Source: Lachnospiraceae bacterium
Lineage (GTDB): Bacteria > Bacillota > Clostridia > Lachnospirales > Lachnospiraceae
Direction of reading: 5' to 3'
DNA: 64,000 bases
Assembly (NCBI GenBank): GCA_017465475.1
Contig: JAFTWC010000041.1
Location: 23,064-87,063 of the forward strand
Below, in pieces: positions 51,213 to 60,393 of the stretch (positions within the stretch are counted from its first letter, which is position 1; the number at the start of each line of letters is the position of its first letter). A program made the translations under genes and the position numbers. The notes beneath the pieces were generated by a model that ran no database searches, was not told the DNA's origin, and was given only the letters and a program-made list of their open reading frames with translations.

Positions 51213-51497
51213 GGGGACTTATCCATAAGGGGAGCGTGGCACGGTATAGGTATTCTCACGTGTTACGGATATAAGTCTTTCTAATTATTCCGAGGAAGGT
51301 TATTGGAAGAGGGACGCAACCGGTCTGATGCGACATCCATGTCTTATGGCGACCTCGCTCAAACATCCTGTTTGAGCGTTGCTGATAGACTTGCGGAGTA
51401 ATAAGAAAGCCTAATATCCTGCACAATGATTCGAATACCTATGCCGTGCCACGCTCCCCTTATGGGGGAAGTATGCAAGCAAAAGAAAACGAAGGGG
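51200..51497. repeat. 298-bp nested palindromic element (MITE-like)
   Basis: The gap downstream of oppA is one long dyad. Outer arms CCCCTTCGTTTT (51200-51211) and AAAACGAAGGGG (51486-51497) overlap the opp terminator. Next come 31-bp arms starting ATAAGGGGAGCGTGGCACGG (from about 51226), pairing with CCGTGCCACGCTCCCCTTAT (ends about 51462) with a single G-U. An inner imperfect pair follows (TCTTTCTAATTATTCCG), and at the centre CGCTCAAACA-TCC-TGTTTGAGCG. No reading frame is present. A second hairpin (GCTCT/AGAGC) adjoins at 51498-51520. Confidence 0.8.
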
Positions 51498-51587
51498 CGC
51501 TCTTCTGAGAGCTTCCCTTCAAAAAAAGAAAGAGAGGAGAGAGTTAAATTGGGAGGAGACATTTTGAAGAATCGGGAAATTTCTCTT

Positions 51588-51614
51588 TTGTGAGAGGAAA
51601 AGATGTGGTATACT
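51588..51614 (+). promoter_or_regulatory. Promoter of the epimerase gene
   Basis: TGGTATACT (51606-51614) is an extended -10; a weak TTGTGA lies 15 bases upstream. It faces the epimerase gene at 51729, whose leader is otherwise featureless. Confidence 0.55.
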
Positions 51615-51728
51615 GTCGGTGAGAAGGGGGAGATTGGGAATTAAGATATTTGCGTTGATTTCTTAGCATGAGGAGAGTACAAAGCGGAGTGTATCGGGAT
51701 GACAAAAGTGACAAGGGAGGAATCATGT

Positions 51729-52691
51729 ATGGCAGACAAAGTGTTAATCTTAGGCGGCAGTTATTTTGTAGGAAGAAAGCTGGTAGAATACCTGGCAGCA
51801 CAGGGGTATGCGGTGACGGTGTTAAATCGTGGAACGAAGCCACTTTCTGTAGAAGGTGTCGGACAGATTTGTTGTGACCGGAATGATGGGGAAGGGATGA
51901 AAACAGCTCTTGCCGGAAAAGAGTTTGATTATGTGATTGATGTGAGCTGGCAGGATGTGTCCTGGGTAGAGAAGCTTTGCACGGCGCTTTCCTTTGATGA
52001 GGTGAAGAAACTTGTGTTTATCAGTTCCAGTGCGGTATATGATGTGGAACACTTGCAGGTTCCTTTTGCAGAAACGGATGCGTTGGCAGAGAATAAATAT
52101 TGGACTTTTTACGGTAAAGGGAAAGTTGATGCGGAAAGGTATTATTCGGAGTTTTTAAGAGAGAAGAAGACGGAACTTGTGATGTTACGTCCTCCCTATA
52201 TTTACGGAGAGTATAATTATGCCCAGAGGGAAAGCTTGATTTTCAGACAGCTTATGGAGGAGAAGCCGGTGGTGATTCCAAAGTCGAATCCGAAGTTACA
52301 GTTTATTTATACGGAGGATTTGGCATCTGTGGTGGAGTGTCTGCTGAAAGCCGATACAGGAAAAGAGGCGGTATTTAATGTGGGAAACAAGGACGCGGTT
52401 ACGTCAAAGGAATGGGTGGAGGCCTGTGCCAAGGTTGCCGGAAAAGTACCGGAGATTATGGAGATTGATTATGCAGAATTGGGTAGAAATGTAAGAGATT
52501 TTTATCCGTTCTTTGATTACGATAATGTGCTGGAGGTTTCGGAAATAAACGAAATCATTCATGCGGAAACAGAGTTTTCGGAGGGTCTTAAGAAATCCTT
52601 TGTCTGGTTTTTGGAAAACAGAGAGAATATTTCATTTAAGGCCAATGTAGATAAGAATTTGTATGAGATTATTGCGGAGTTGTCAGTGTAG
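51729..52691 (+). CDS. NAD-dependent epimerase/dehydratase family protein
   Basis: About 320 residues. The extended SDR Rossmann opening KVLILGGSYFVGRKLVEYL, then VFISSSAVYD, and YGKGKVDAERY, which supplies the Tyr-x-x-x-Lys-like active site. RPPYIYGEYNYAQRES and FIYTEDLASVVECLL are typical of nucleotide-sugar epimerases and CSP41-like proteins. The substrate is unknown; a sugar nucleotide is likely. The ATG at 51729 sits 8 bases after GGGAGG; the frame is open to 51699 without a site. The next gene, a cellulase, has its own promoter. Confidence 0.85.
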   Translation: MADKVLILGGSYFVGRKLVEYLAAQGYAVTVLNRGTKPLSVEGVGQICCDRNDGEGMKTALAGKEFDYVIDVSWQDVSWVEKLCTALSFDEVKKLVFISSSAVYDVEHLQVPFAETDALAENKYWTFYGKGKVDAERYYSEFLREKKTELVMLRPPYIYGEYNYAQRESLIFRQLMEEKPVVIPKSNPKLQFIYTEDLASVVECLLKADTGKEAVFNVGNKDAVTSKEWVEACAKVAGKVPEIMEIDYAELGRNVRDFYPFFDYDNVLEVSEINEIIHAETEFSEGLKKSFVWFLENRENISFKANVDKNLYEIIAELSV

Positions 52692-52708
52692 GAAAAACGT
52701 GGTATACT
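52680..52708 (+). promoter_or_regulatory. Promoter of the GH5 gene
   Basis: TTGTCA, 17 bases, TATACT with TGG before the -10. It overlaps the end of the epimerase gene and lies 27 bases before the GH5 start. Confidence 0.75.
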
Positions 52709-52735
52709 GTGCATAACAAGTGGCAGGAGGTTTTT

Positions 52736-54004
52736 ATGAAGAGAAGATTACGAGGTATGGCAGCCGTGCTTGCCATGATATTGTTGTTTGGAGCATGCGG
52801 AAAGCCTGCGTCCACAGACGAAAATGAGGTGACATCGACACCGCAGGTAACGGAAGGTGAGACTAAGACACCGGATGCAACGCTGACGGAAGCTCCTGCG
52901 GCTACACCGGCGGAGGCGCCTGAACCTACCGCAACACCGGAACCGACTGCGACACCGGAACCATGGGTCGGCGGAAGTGAGGCGGCAAAAATTATTGCAA
53001 ATATGACCATTGGTTGGAATTTGGGGAATACCTTAGATAGCCAGGGATCTGTAGAAACGGCATGGGGAAACCCGATGACCACTCAGGAGATGATTGATGC
53101 AGTGGCGGAAGCAGGTTTTAACACAGTGCGTTTGCCGGTGACCTGGTATTGCCGTGCGGATAAGGAGCTTACCGTAAATGAAACATGGCTTGCCCGGGTG
53201 AAGGAAGTGGTGGATTATTGTTATAACAATGACATGTATGTCATTTTAAATACTCACCATGAGACAAGTTGGCATATACCGTCGGTTGCCAAGGCAGATG
53301 AAGTAGAAAAGAAGTTTGTGCATTTATGGCAACAGATTGCAGAGTATTTTAAGGAGTATGATGAGCATTTAGTCTTTGAAGGTATGAATGAACCTCGTGT
53401 GGTGGGAAGTGCTGCTGAATGGAGCGGAGGCACCACGGAGGAGCGTCAGATTGTCAGCCGTCTTAATCAGGCATTTGTGGATACCGTACGTGCTACCGGT
53501 GGAAATAACGAGACCCGCGTGCTTTTGATTACCAGTTACGGTGCCAACAGTTCCCGTATTGCCATGTATGGTGTAAAAGTGCCGAATGATCCGTATGTGG
53601 GCGTTTCTATTCATGCTTATACACCGTATGCCTTTACCTTTAATACAAAAAATGAGTATGATTTGAAGGTATGGGATGGTAGTAAGAAGGGTGATATTGA
53701 TGCAGTATTCCGTGACATTAACGACATTTTCTTAAAGAAGGGTGTTCCGGTTGTTTTGACGGAGTTCGGTGCGGAGAATAAGACGAATCTGCCGGGCGGG
53801 GAGGATAACTTGAACGCAAGATGCCAGTGGATAGATTATTACATAACCAAGGCGAAAGAATACGGTGTGCCTTGTGTACATTGGGATAATCATGTACACA
53901 GCGGTTCCGGAGAGTTGTTTGGGTTGCTGGATCGTAAGGCACTGGGATGGTATGAGCCGGAGTATATCGAGGCAATGATGGATGCGGTGTATCGGGAAGA
54001 ATAG
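52736..54004 (+). CDS. Lipoprotein glycoside hydrolase family 5 (endoglucanase type)
   Basis: 422 residues. The signal peptide ends in FGACG, a lipobox, so the enzyme is anchored on the cell surface. A ~50-residue Thr/Pro/Glu linker with the repeat EPTATP links to the catalytic barrel, which opens IGWNLGNTLDS. The acid/base Glu is E219 in FEGMNEPR and the nucleophile E343 in VVLTEFGAEN; DNHVH and HAYTPYAF fit GH5. Most such enzymes are endo-beta-1,4-glucanases, but xylanases, mannanases and lichenases share the fold. GGAGGTTTTT precedes the ATG at 52736. No cohesin or dockerin is present. Confidence 0.9.
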   Translation: MKRRLRGMAAVLAMILLFGACGKPASTDENEVTSTPQVTEGETKTPDATLTEAPAATPAEAPEPTATPEPTATPEPWVGGSEAAKIIANMTIGWNLGNTLDSQGSVETAWGNPMTTQEMIDAVAEAGFNTVRLPVTWYCRADKELTVNETWLARVKEVVDYCYNNDMYVILNTHHETSWHIPSVAKADEVEKKFVHLWQQIAEYFKEYDEHLVFEGMNEPRVVGSAAEWSGGTTEERQIVSRLNQAFVDTVRATGGNNETRVLLITSYGANSSRIAMYGVKVPNDPYVGVSIHAYTPYAFTFNTKNEYDLKVWDGSKKGDIDAVFRDINDIFLKKGVPVVLTEFGAENKTNLPGGEDNLNARCQWIDYYITKAKEYGVPCVHWDNHVHSGSGELFGLLDRKALGWYEPEYIEAMMDAVYREE

Positions 54005-54172
54005 GAACAGGTGTAAATACAACCTACTTATAACTCCATAAGCACAACTAATAAATTACATGAATATTTTTCGTGACATACCTACTAGGAAAAGCGTAAA
54101 AAGTATGCTATGATAAAGATAACTTCCCCTCGGCAGGTATGAGGGGTACAAAGCAGACAGGAGGATATGACG

Positions 54173-55198
54173 ATGGATTATAAGAAAGCCGGAGTGGATA
54201 TTGAGGCTGGTTACAAGGCAGTGGAACTTATGAAGGAGCATGTAAAGGGTACAATGCGTCCGGAAGTGTTGAACGGTCTCGGAGGTTTTTCCGGTGCATT
54301 TGCATTGGATCGTTTTATGACGATGAAGCAGCCGACCTTACTTTCCGGTACGGACGGTGTAGGTACGAAGTTGAAGCTTGCATTTATTTTGGACAAGCAT
54401 GATACCATCGGTATCGACTGTGTTGCAATGTGTGTAAATGACGTAGCATGTGCAGGCGGTGAGCCGCTGTTCTTCCTTGACTACGTTGCATGCGGTAAAA
54501 ACGTTCCGGAGAAGATTGCTACCATCGTTAGCGGTGTGGCAGAAGGTTGTAAGCAGGCAGGTGCAGCACTCATCGGTGGTGAGACCGCGGAGATGCCGGG
54601 CTTCTATCCGGAAGATGAATACGACCTTGCAGGTTTTGCGGTTGGTATTGTCGATCGCGCAGAGATGATTACCGGTGAGAACATGAAGGATGGCGACGTT
54701 TTAATCGGTATCGCTTCCTCCGGTATTCACAGTAACGGTTATTCTTTAGTTCGTAAGGTATTCCCGATGGAACGTAAGCCGCTTGATGTTTACTATGAGT
54801 CCTTGGGTATGACCCTTGGTGAGAAGCTTTTGACCCCGACCAAGATTTATGTGAAGGCACTTTCTTCCTTAAAGACCAACGGTATTGTAGTAAAGGCTTG
54901 CAGTCATGTAACCGGTGGCGGTTTCTACGAGAATATTCCGAGAATGCTTCCGGAAGGAATCCGCGCACAGGTTAAGAAGAATGCTTACGAAGTACCGGCA
55001 ATCTTTAAGATGCTTGCAAAGGACGGTAACATCGAAGAGCAGATGATGTACAATACCTACAACATGGGTATCGGTATGGTAATCGCTGTGGATAAGGCTG
55101 ATGCTGACAAGGCAGTTGCTACCTTAAAGGCAGCAGGCGAAGAAGCATATATCCTTGGTGAAGCAGTAAACGGCGAGAAGGGTATTGACATTCTGTAA
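54173..55198 (+). CDS. purM: Phosphoribosylformylglycinamidine cyclo-ligase (AIR synthetase)
   Basis: 341 residues. [34 protein letters not shown] (ATP loop), [20 protein letters not shown] and [13 protein letters not shown] are the PurM signatures. It converts FGAM to AIR, step 5 of purine synthesis. An extended -10 (TGCTATGAT) lies about 62 bases upstream. AGGAGG precedes the ATG at 54173 at the right distance; the ATG at 54167 is too close. Followed by purN and purD, but a 187-base gap with no terminator separates purM from purN. Confidence 0.97.
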   Translation: MDYKKAGVDIEAGYKAVELMKEHVKGTMRPEVLNGLGGFSGAFALDRFMTMKQPTLLSGTDGVGTKLKLAFILDKHDTIGIDCVAMCVNDVACAGGEPLFFLDYVACGKNVPEKIATIVSGVAEGCKQAGAALIGGETAEMPGFYPEDEYDLAGFAVGIVDRAEMITGENMKDGDVLIGIASSGIHSNGYSLVRKVFPMERKPLDVYYESLGMTLGEKLLTPTKIYVKALSSLKTNGIVVKACSHVTGGGFYENIPRMLPEGIRAQVKKNAYEVPAIFKMLAKDGNIEEQMMYNTYNMGIGMVIAVDKADADKAVATLKAAGEEAYILGEAVNGEKGIDIL

Positions 55199-55385
55199 TA
55201 GACTTTATGGCGTGTGCGGTGTCGGCTTCCTTTGGGAGTCGGCACGGCAGACGCTTTTCAATTTTTTAGGAAGAGTTCGCAAGTGTGTATTGTGTGCAGG
55301 AGCATGGGAAGGATTGTGCTTTGGGATAAAAGTATTTGCAAAGGGCTTCTTATTTTCATTTTCGAAAGACGAAGAGGAGGACACT

Positions 55386-56012
55386 ATGACGAAAATTGTA
55401 GTTTTGGTATCCGGTGGCGGAACAAATTTACAGGCGATTATGGACAAGATGGACAGTGGAGCCATTACCAATGCGGAAATCGTAGCTGTTATCAGTAACA
55501 AAGCAGATGCTTACGCACTGGAACGTGCAAAAAATAAAGGAATTGCTGCGGAGTGTATTTCTCCGAAAAGCTTTGCATCCCGCGCAGAGTTTAATGAAGC
55601 ATTGTTAGCCGGAGTGCAGAAGTACGAGCCGGATTTAATTGTTCTGGCAGGCTATCTTGTGATTTTGCCGGCATGTCTTATTCAGGCATATCCGCAGAAG
55701 ATTTTAAATATTCATCCGTCTCTGATTCCGTCTTTTTGTGGTGACGGCTTTTACGGATTACATGTGCATGAGGCGGTTCTTGCCAGAGGGAATAAGGTGA
55801 CCGGTGCCACGGTGCATTTTGTGGATGAAGGTACGGATACCGGCCCGATTCTCATGCAGAAGGCAGTGGCCGTAAAGTGTGGTGATACCCCGGAGGTATT
55901 GCAACGCAGAGTTATGGAAGAGGCAGAGTGGGAGATTCTCCCGGCAGCCATCAATGCCATTGCCAATGGTAAGGTGACTTGGCAGGACGGTAAGGCGTTT
56001 GTATTAGATTAA
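55386..56012 (+). CDS. purN: Phosphoribosylglycinamide formyltransferase
   Basis: 208 residues. VVLVSGGGTNLQAIMDKM binds the substrate phosphate. HPSLIPSFCGDGFYGLHVHE has the catalytic His and the conserved loop, and GATVHFVDEGTDTGPIL with its Asp completes the 10-formyl-THF site. It formylates GAR to FGAR. GAGGAGGACACT precedes the ATG; the frame is open to 55185 but the added 67 residues (rich in Cys and Trp) are not PurN-like. The 187 bases between purM and this gene show nothing further. Confidence 0.96.
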   Translation: MTKIVVLVSGGGTNLQAIMDKMDSGAITNAEIVAVISNKADAYALERAKNKGIAAECISPKSFASRAEFNEALLAGVQKYEPDLIVLAGYLVILPACLIQAYPQKILNIHPSLIPSFCGDGFYGLHVHEAVLARGNKVTGATVHFVDEGTDTGPILMQKAVAVKCGDTPEVLQRRVMEEAEWEILPAAINAIANGKVTWQDGKAFVLD

Positions 56013-56029
56013 TTAATGGAGGAAGAAAC

Positions 56030-57304
56030 ATGAAGGTTTTGATCGTAGGCGGCGGCGGAAGAGAGCATGCCATTGCGTGGAAAGTGGCTCAGAGTAAGAA
56101 AGTAGACAAGATGTATTGTGCACCGGGTAATGCAGGTATTGCAGAGCTTGCAGAGTGTGTAAATATCGGTGTAATGGAGACCGAGAAGTTGGCTGAGTTT
56201 GCGGCACAGGAAAAGATTGATTTGACGATTATCGGACCGGACGATTCTCTCGGTGCAGGTGTGGTAGATGCATTTGAAGCAAAGGGGCTTCGTGTATTCG
56301 GACCGAGAAAGAATGCAGCCATCATCGAAGGCTCCAAGGCATTCTCCAAGGATTTAATGAAGAAGTACAATATCCCGACCGCAGCATACGAGGTATTTAC
56401 CGATGCGGCAGCTGCTATCGAGTACTTAAAGACCAGCCCGTACCCGACTGTATTAAAGGCAGACGGTTTGGCCCTTGGTAAGGGTGTTTTGATTTGCAAT
56501 AATTACGACGAGGCAGTGGCAGGCGTTAAGGCAATTATGGAAGATAAGCAGTTCGGTAGCGCAGGCGACAAGCTGGTTATCGAAGAGTTTATGACCGGTC
56601 CGGAAGTGTCTGTGTTGGCCTTCTGTGACGGTAATATCATTAAGACCATGACCAGTGCACAAGACCACAAGCGTGCAAAGGATGGCGATCAGGGCTTAAA
56701 TACCGGTGGTATGGGAACCTTTTCTCCGACTCCGTTCTATACGGAAGAGGTAGATGCGTTCTGTAAGAAGTATATTTACCAGCCGACCATGGATGCCATG
56801 AAGGCGGAAGGCAGACCGTTTGTAGGTGTGCTCTTCGTAGGACTTATGTTGACCCCGAACGGCCCGAGAGTGTTGGAGTACAACGCTCGCTTCGGTGATC
56901 CGGAAACCCAGGTAGTGCTTCCGCGTATGGAGAATGATATCGTAGATGTATTCGAGGCTTGTATCGACGGAAAGCTGGATACCATCGACCTCAAGTTTGC
57001 GGATAACGCAGCAGTTTGTGTGGTACTTGCTTCTGATGGATACCCGGAGCATTATGAGAAGGGCTTCCCGATTGATGGTTTGGATACCTTTAAGACCAAG
57101 GACGGGTACTATGTATTCCATGCCGGTACTAAGTTTGCTGACGGCAAGGTAGTGACCAACGGCGGACGTGTTCTCGGCGTTGTTGCGGTAGGTGATGACT
57201 TAAAGGGTGCCCGTGCCAATGCTTATGCTGCAACGGAGTGGATTTCCTTTGCGAATAAGTACAAGAGAAACGATATCGGTAAGGCGATTGATTCGGTACA
57301 GTAA
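56030..57304 (+). CDS. purD: Phosphoribosylamine-glycine ligase
   Basis: 424 residues, ATP-grasp enzyme. LIVGGGGREHAIAWKVAQS, GPDDSLGAGVVDAFE, then KADGLALGKGVLIC, EEFMTGPEVSVLAFCDG, GGMGTFSPTPFYTEE and RFGDPETQVVLPR are the PurD motifs. It makes GAR from phosphoribosylamine, glycine and ATP. It starts 17 bases after purN with GGAGGAAG and ends the unit before a strong terminator. Codon bias indicates good expression. Confidence 0.97.
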   Translation: MKVLIVGGGGREHAIAWKVAQSKKVDKMYCAPGNAGIAELAECVNIGVMETEKLAEFAAQEKIDLTIIGPDDSLGAGVVDAFEAKGLRVFGPRKNAAIIEGSKAFSKDLMKKYNIPTAAYEVFTDAAAAIEYLKTSPYPTVLKADGLALGKGVLICNNYDEAVAGVKAIMEDKQFGSAGDKLVIEEFMTGPEVSVLAFCDGNIIKTMTSAQDHKRAKDGDQGLNTGGMGTFSPTPFYTEEVDAFCKKYIYQPTMDAMKAEGRPFVGVLFVGLMLTPNGPRVLEYNARFGDPETQVVLPRMENDIVDVFEACIDGKLDTIDLKFADNAAVCVVLASDGYPEHYEKGFPIDGLDTFKTKDGYYVFHAGTKFADGKVVTNGGRVLGVVAVGDDLKGARANAYAATEWISFANKYKRNDIGKAIDSVQ

Positions 57305-57343
57305 GTCGCCGGTGGATGTTTTGCCGGAATAGTATATGAATAA

Positions 57344-57391
57344 AAGAACTGCCGCACTTACGGTTTGGAAATCGTAAGTGCGGCAGTTCTT
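57344..57391. terminator. Bidirectional terminator between purD and tldE
   Basis: AAGAACTGCCGCACTTACG and CGTAAGTGCGGCAGTTCTT pair perfectly over 19 bp around a 10-base loop, with A- and T-rich ends on both sides. Confidence 0.93.
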
Positions 57392-57407
57392 AACTTATAT
57401 TTAAATT

Positions 57408-58622
57408 TTACTCATTTGGCGTAATCTTTACCTTCATGAGCACGCTCTTATCGTTAAATACCGGTTGGTCGGAGCCTACACCGATAAAGTCCTTTCCGAA
57501 CATGTCAAACATGTTGGTGGACAGGGTAAACGGAGGAAGAGAGCCCAGGAACTTTTCGCCGTCGCAAAGGAAAGCGTGATGTACCGGCATGACGTAGTCG
57601 CCCTTTTCGTTAAAGCCGCCGCCGCTGGCATTGTCTAAAACGATGGAAAGCTTGCCGTCAAGGAGTTCTTTTGTGGTTTTAGGACTTCTCTTAATGAGGA
57701 GGTTCACTTTTCCGTTGGACGGAATGTCTGTGTAGTTGTTCCAAGCATTTCCAGTGTAAGGTACATTGTACTTTTCCGCAATACGCCGGTCGGAGTAACC
57801 GAGGAGCGGCACGCCTTTGTCAATGAAAATGCGACGGTCGTTCTCTTTTACATAACCTTCGCCGTCCCAGAATACCGAGTGCCAGCATTCTTCGTCGGAA
57901 CAGTCATCGATAAGCGTAAAGTCTTCGGAAAACAGCTTCTGTCCCATCTTTCCCGTGAACAAGGAAGTACCGAGAGACAGACTTTCTGCGTCAAGACAGC
58001 CCTTTACCATGCCAAGCAAACCATAGTACTGGGTTTGTAAAATAGCCTCTTCCGGGAGCGCTACCTGTGTTTCAAAGCTACCTAAGTAGTTGTCTGCCAT
58101 GTCGTACAGCTTTTCAAAGGAAAACTCACGCTGACCGATATCAAAGTATCCGTCCGTTATGTTTTTGCTGTCCTTGTGCTTGTAGGAGAAACTTACATGA
58201 ACACTGCTGTCTTTGTTTTCGAAGTCCATTCCGTTATCGTTGGTACGGGATTGGGTATCGGTTGTCTGGGAAAAAGAGCCGCTTAAGGTAAACTGCGGGT
58301 ACTTTTCGCAGATATGCGCCAAAGCTTCCTTCGCGATGTCAAGAAGTTCTTTGTCGGTGTAGATATGTTCGCATTTATCACGCTTTCTGTTGCCGGTAGC
58401 AAGCGGGTACGGATACGGGCGTTTCAGAGCAAGATTTTCTTCCGCTCTTTTATAGCCTGCTTCATCACTCATCTCGCCGACTTGATAATGAATTCCCACA
58501 AAGCCGTCCTTGTATACACGGAAGGAATACGTCCGGGATGCATTCTTCTGGAAGGCTACGATTTGGTTTTCTTCAATTTTAACGGTAGAAACTGTATTGA
58601 CAGATCCGAATTTTTCTTTCAT
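57408..58622 (-). CDS. tldE: TldE/PmbA metalloprotease partner
   Basis: 404 residues of the modulator-of-gyrase fold. FRVYKDGFVGIHYQVGE is the N-terminal part, and PFTLSTNMFDMFGKDFIGVG and the LDNASGGGFNEKGDY stretch are in the C-terminal domain. TldE lacks the metal-binding motif and acts with TldD, which carries it; together they cleave leader or unfolded peptides, as in microcin B17 maturation. The start has GGAGGGG before the ATG. It follows tldD on the minus strand by 12 bases and ends at the shared terminator. Confidence 0.9.
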   Translation of the reverse strand: MKEKFGSVNTVSTVKIEENQIVAFQKNASRTYSFRVYKDGFVGIHYQVGEMSDEAGYKRAEENLALKRPYPYPLATGNRKRDKCEHIYTDKELLDIAKEALAHICEKYPQFTLSGSFSQTTDTQSRTNDNGMDFENKDSSVHVSFSYKHKDSKNITDGYFDIGQREFSFEKLYDMADNYLGSFETQVALPEEAILQTQYYGLLGMVKGCLDAESLSLGTSLFTGKMGQKLFSEDFTLIDDCSDEECWHSVFWDGEGYVKENDRRIFIDKGVPLLGYSDRRIAEKYNVPYTGNAWNNYTDIPSNGKVNLLIKRSPKTTKELLDGKLSIVLDNASGGGFNEKGDYVMPVHHAFLCDGEKFLGSLPPFTLSTNMFDMFGKDFIGVGSDQPVFNDKSVLMKVKITPNE

Positions 58623-58634
58623 ATGATTCCCCTC

Positions 58635-59972
58635 CTAGTTAACGGTCAATGTTTTAACACGAATGGTTGGACCACCGGCAGAAACCGGAACGCTTTGCCC
58701 GTTTTTGCCACAGGAAAAGGTGTTGAACAGTTCAAAATCCGTACCTACGGCATCAATGTCAAATAAGGTCTTAAATACGTTTCCGGTTACTACATTGGCA
58801 CGAATCGGTTCGCAAAGTTTTCCGTCCCGAATGCGGTAGCAAAGACTGGGCTGCATGGTGAAGGTGGACATACCGGTACCGTAGTTCACTTGATAAACGT
58901 AGATGCCGTCTTTTGTTTCTTCAATCATTTCTTCCGGGTCATCGGTGCCGCCTTCCATGTAAGTGTTAGTCATGCGGACAATCGGAGTGTGAAGGTAACT
59001 CTGTGCGCGGGAATTTCCGGTAAGTGATTCCTCTAAGGCAACAGCGGACTTGGCATCGTGCAGTCGTCCGGTGAGCACACCGTTTTCAATGAGGCTGATG
59101 CCTCTTGCTTTGGTTCCTTCATCGTCGTACGGTACATAACCGTTGTTTGGCAGGTTTCCCACATCACGGATGGTAATTTTGTCGTTTCCGACTTTTTTGC
59201 CCATAACCCATTCGTCCCGTAAAGTTTTATCGTTTAACATAAAGTCTGCCTCGCTCTTGTGACCAAAGCTTTCATGGGTGAACATAGCAGTAACGGTCGG
59301 TGCCAGAATGCAGGTGTAATCGCCCGGAACTACATCCACGGCATTTCTTGCATAGTCCAGATAGCGGTCCCGCTCCGTAATGATTTCTGCAGTGCGCCCG
59401 GTTAAGCGGTCAAAGGAAAGCTTCTGGTAGTATTTTCCTCCTTCAGTGGTAATGTTGTTTACCGTAAAGCAGAAAAAGATACCCATACCGCAGGCCTGCA
59501 TATCCTGCAGGATGGCGGCACCCTTGCTGGAGTAAAACTGCTTTTTGACGTGGCGGCTGTTATACATGCCGGTGTAGATTTTCAGTTCCGGAATGGATTT
59601 GTCCACGCATTCCTCCAAATAGGAGAGAATCAGTGCTTTTGATTGTTCCCGGGGAACTTTACGAAGGTCGTTGTCTCCCTCGTAAAGGAGAACGGTATCT
59701 TTGTTTGCTTCAAAGGCAGCCACCACCGGGTCGTTTAAAATGTCCGGATTGGGTGTGGCGAGAGAAGCCAGATTATCGATTTCTTTTTGAATGCCGGCGA
59801 TGTCATTGGTGGTGCCGGTGTACCACATGGTGCCATCGTAGACCCGGATGATAGCCCCGGTCTCGGAGGTGGCGGAATCCGATTCCACATCCCCGTTCTT
59901 CACGAAAAAGGTGGAATGCGCGGATTCTTCGATTCGTACATCGGTGTACAAATCTTTTGGAAACTGATACAT
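58635..59972 (-). CDS. tldD: TldD metalloprotease
   Basis: 445 residues. The metal motif HExxxH is HESFGH in AMFTHESFGHKSEADF, and the third ligand lies in the C-terminal domain, where GGTDDPEEMIEETKDGIYV, FSCGKNGQSVPVSAGGPTI and MQPSLCYRIRDGKL are TldD-like. TldD and TldE form a heterodimeric protease. The start is the ATG at 59972, with AAGGAGG seven bases upstream; the M at 59993 lies before that site. No peptide-modification genes lie beside the pair, so a general proteolytic role is more likely than maturation of one product. Confidence 0.93.
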   Translation of the reverse strand: MYQFPKDLYTDVRIEESAHSTFFVKNGDVESDSATSETGAIIRVYDGTMWYTGTTNDIAGIQKEIDNLASLATPNPDILNDPVVAAFEANKDTVLLYEGDNDLRKVPREQSKALILSYLEECVDKSIPELKIYTGMYNSRHVKKQFYSSKGAAILQDMQACGMGIFFCFTVNNITTEGGKYYQKLSFDRLTGRTAEIITERDRYLDYARNAVDVVPGDYTCILAPTVTAMFTHESFGHKSEADFMLNDKTLRDEWVMGKKVGNDKITIRDVGNLPNNGYVPYDDEGTKARGISLIENGVLTGRLHDAKSAVALEESLTGNSRAQSYLHTPIVRMTNTYMEGGTDDPEEMIEETKDGIYVYQVNYGTGMSTFTMQPSLCYRIRDGKLCEPIRANVVTGNVFKTLFDIDAVGTDFELFNTFSCGKNGQSVPVSAGGPTIRVKTLTVN

Positions 59973-60058
59973 AGAATAACCCTCCTTATACATTATTGTT
60001 TATACAGTAAGGATAGCATAACAATGTTACGGAGTCAAGAAAAAAGAACAAAATTCTC

Positions 60059-60088
60059 TTGACACCTTGGAGGAAACTGTGGTAGTAT
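60059..60088 (+). promoter_or_regulatory. Promoter of the T-box transcript
   Basis: TTGACA, 18 bases, TAGTAT with TGG before the -10. It diverges from tldD and starts the T-box leader. Confidence 0.7.
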
Positions 60089-60099
60089 TACACTAATCA

Positions 60100-60380
60100 T
60101 TTAGGAAAAGGCAGTGAAGGAAAAGAGTAGTTATCCGAAACGGTACAGAGAGAAGACGGTGGTGCAAGTCTTTACGGGAAGGATAGTGAAGCAGTTCCGG
60201 AGCTTTGAACCCAACGGCATTGCTTAGTAGGCTTCAACGGAATTCCTCCGTTACAGGGAAACGGTATTAGTTCATGCTTGTATCGGCAGAGTGCAGGGTT
60301 TTCCCTGAAGTTAGGTGGTAACACGGACAGATTGTTCGCCCTAAATCAGTAGAGTACTATTGATTTAGGGCTTTTTTTGT
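60100..60380 (+). promoter_or_regulatory. T-box riboswitch with terminator
   Basis: The ~280-nt leader has the Stem I pieces (AGTAG, then AGAGAGAAGACGGTGGTGCA), the GGAGC element, and the T-box antiterminator core TTAGGTGGTAACACGG. The last is followed by GTTCGCCCTAAATCA, which pairs with TGATTTAGGGC in a terminator with seven T (60338-60379). The leader senses uncharged tRNA; UGGU in the T-box implies a tRNA with discriminator A. The specifier codon could not be fixed by eye. The T-box core differs from the commonest AGGGTGGNACC by an A in place of C. Confidence 0.9.
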
Positions 60381-60393
60381 TTAAGGAGGCGTT

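Noticed and set aside
55185-55385. 67-residue N-terminal extension of purN
   Set aside because: No ribosome site and no PurN character; GAGGAGG precedes the internal ATG at 55386.
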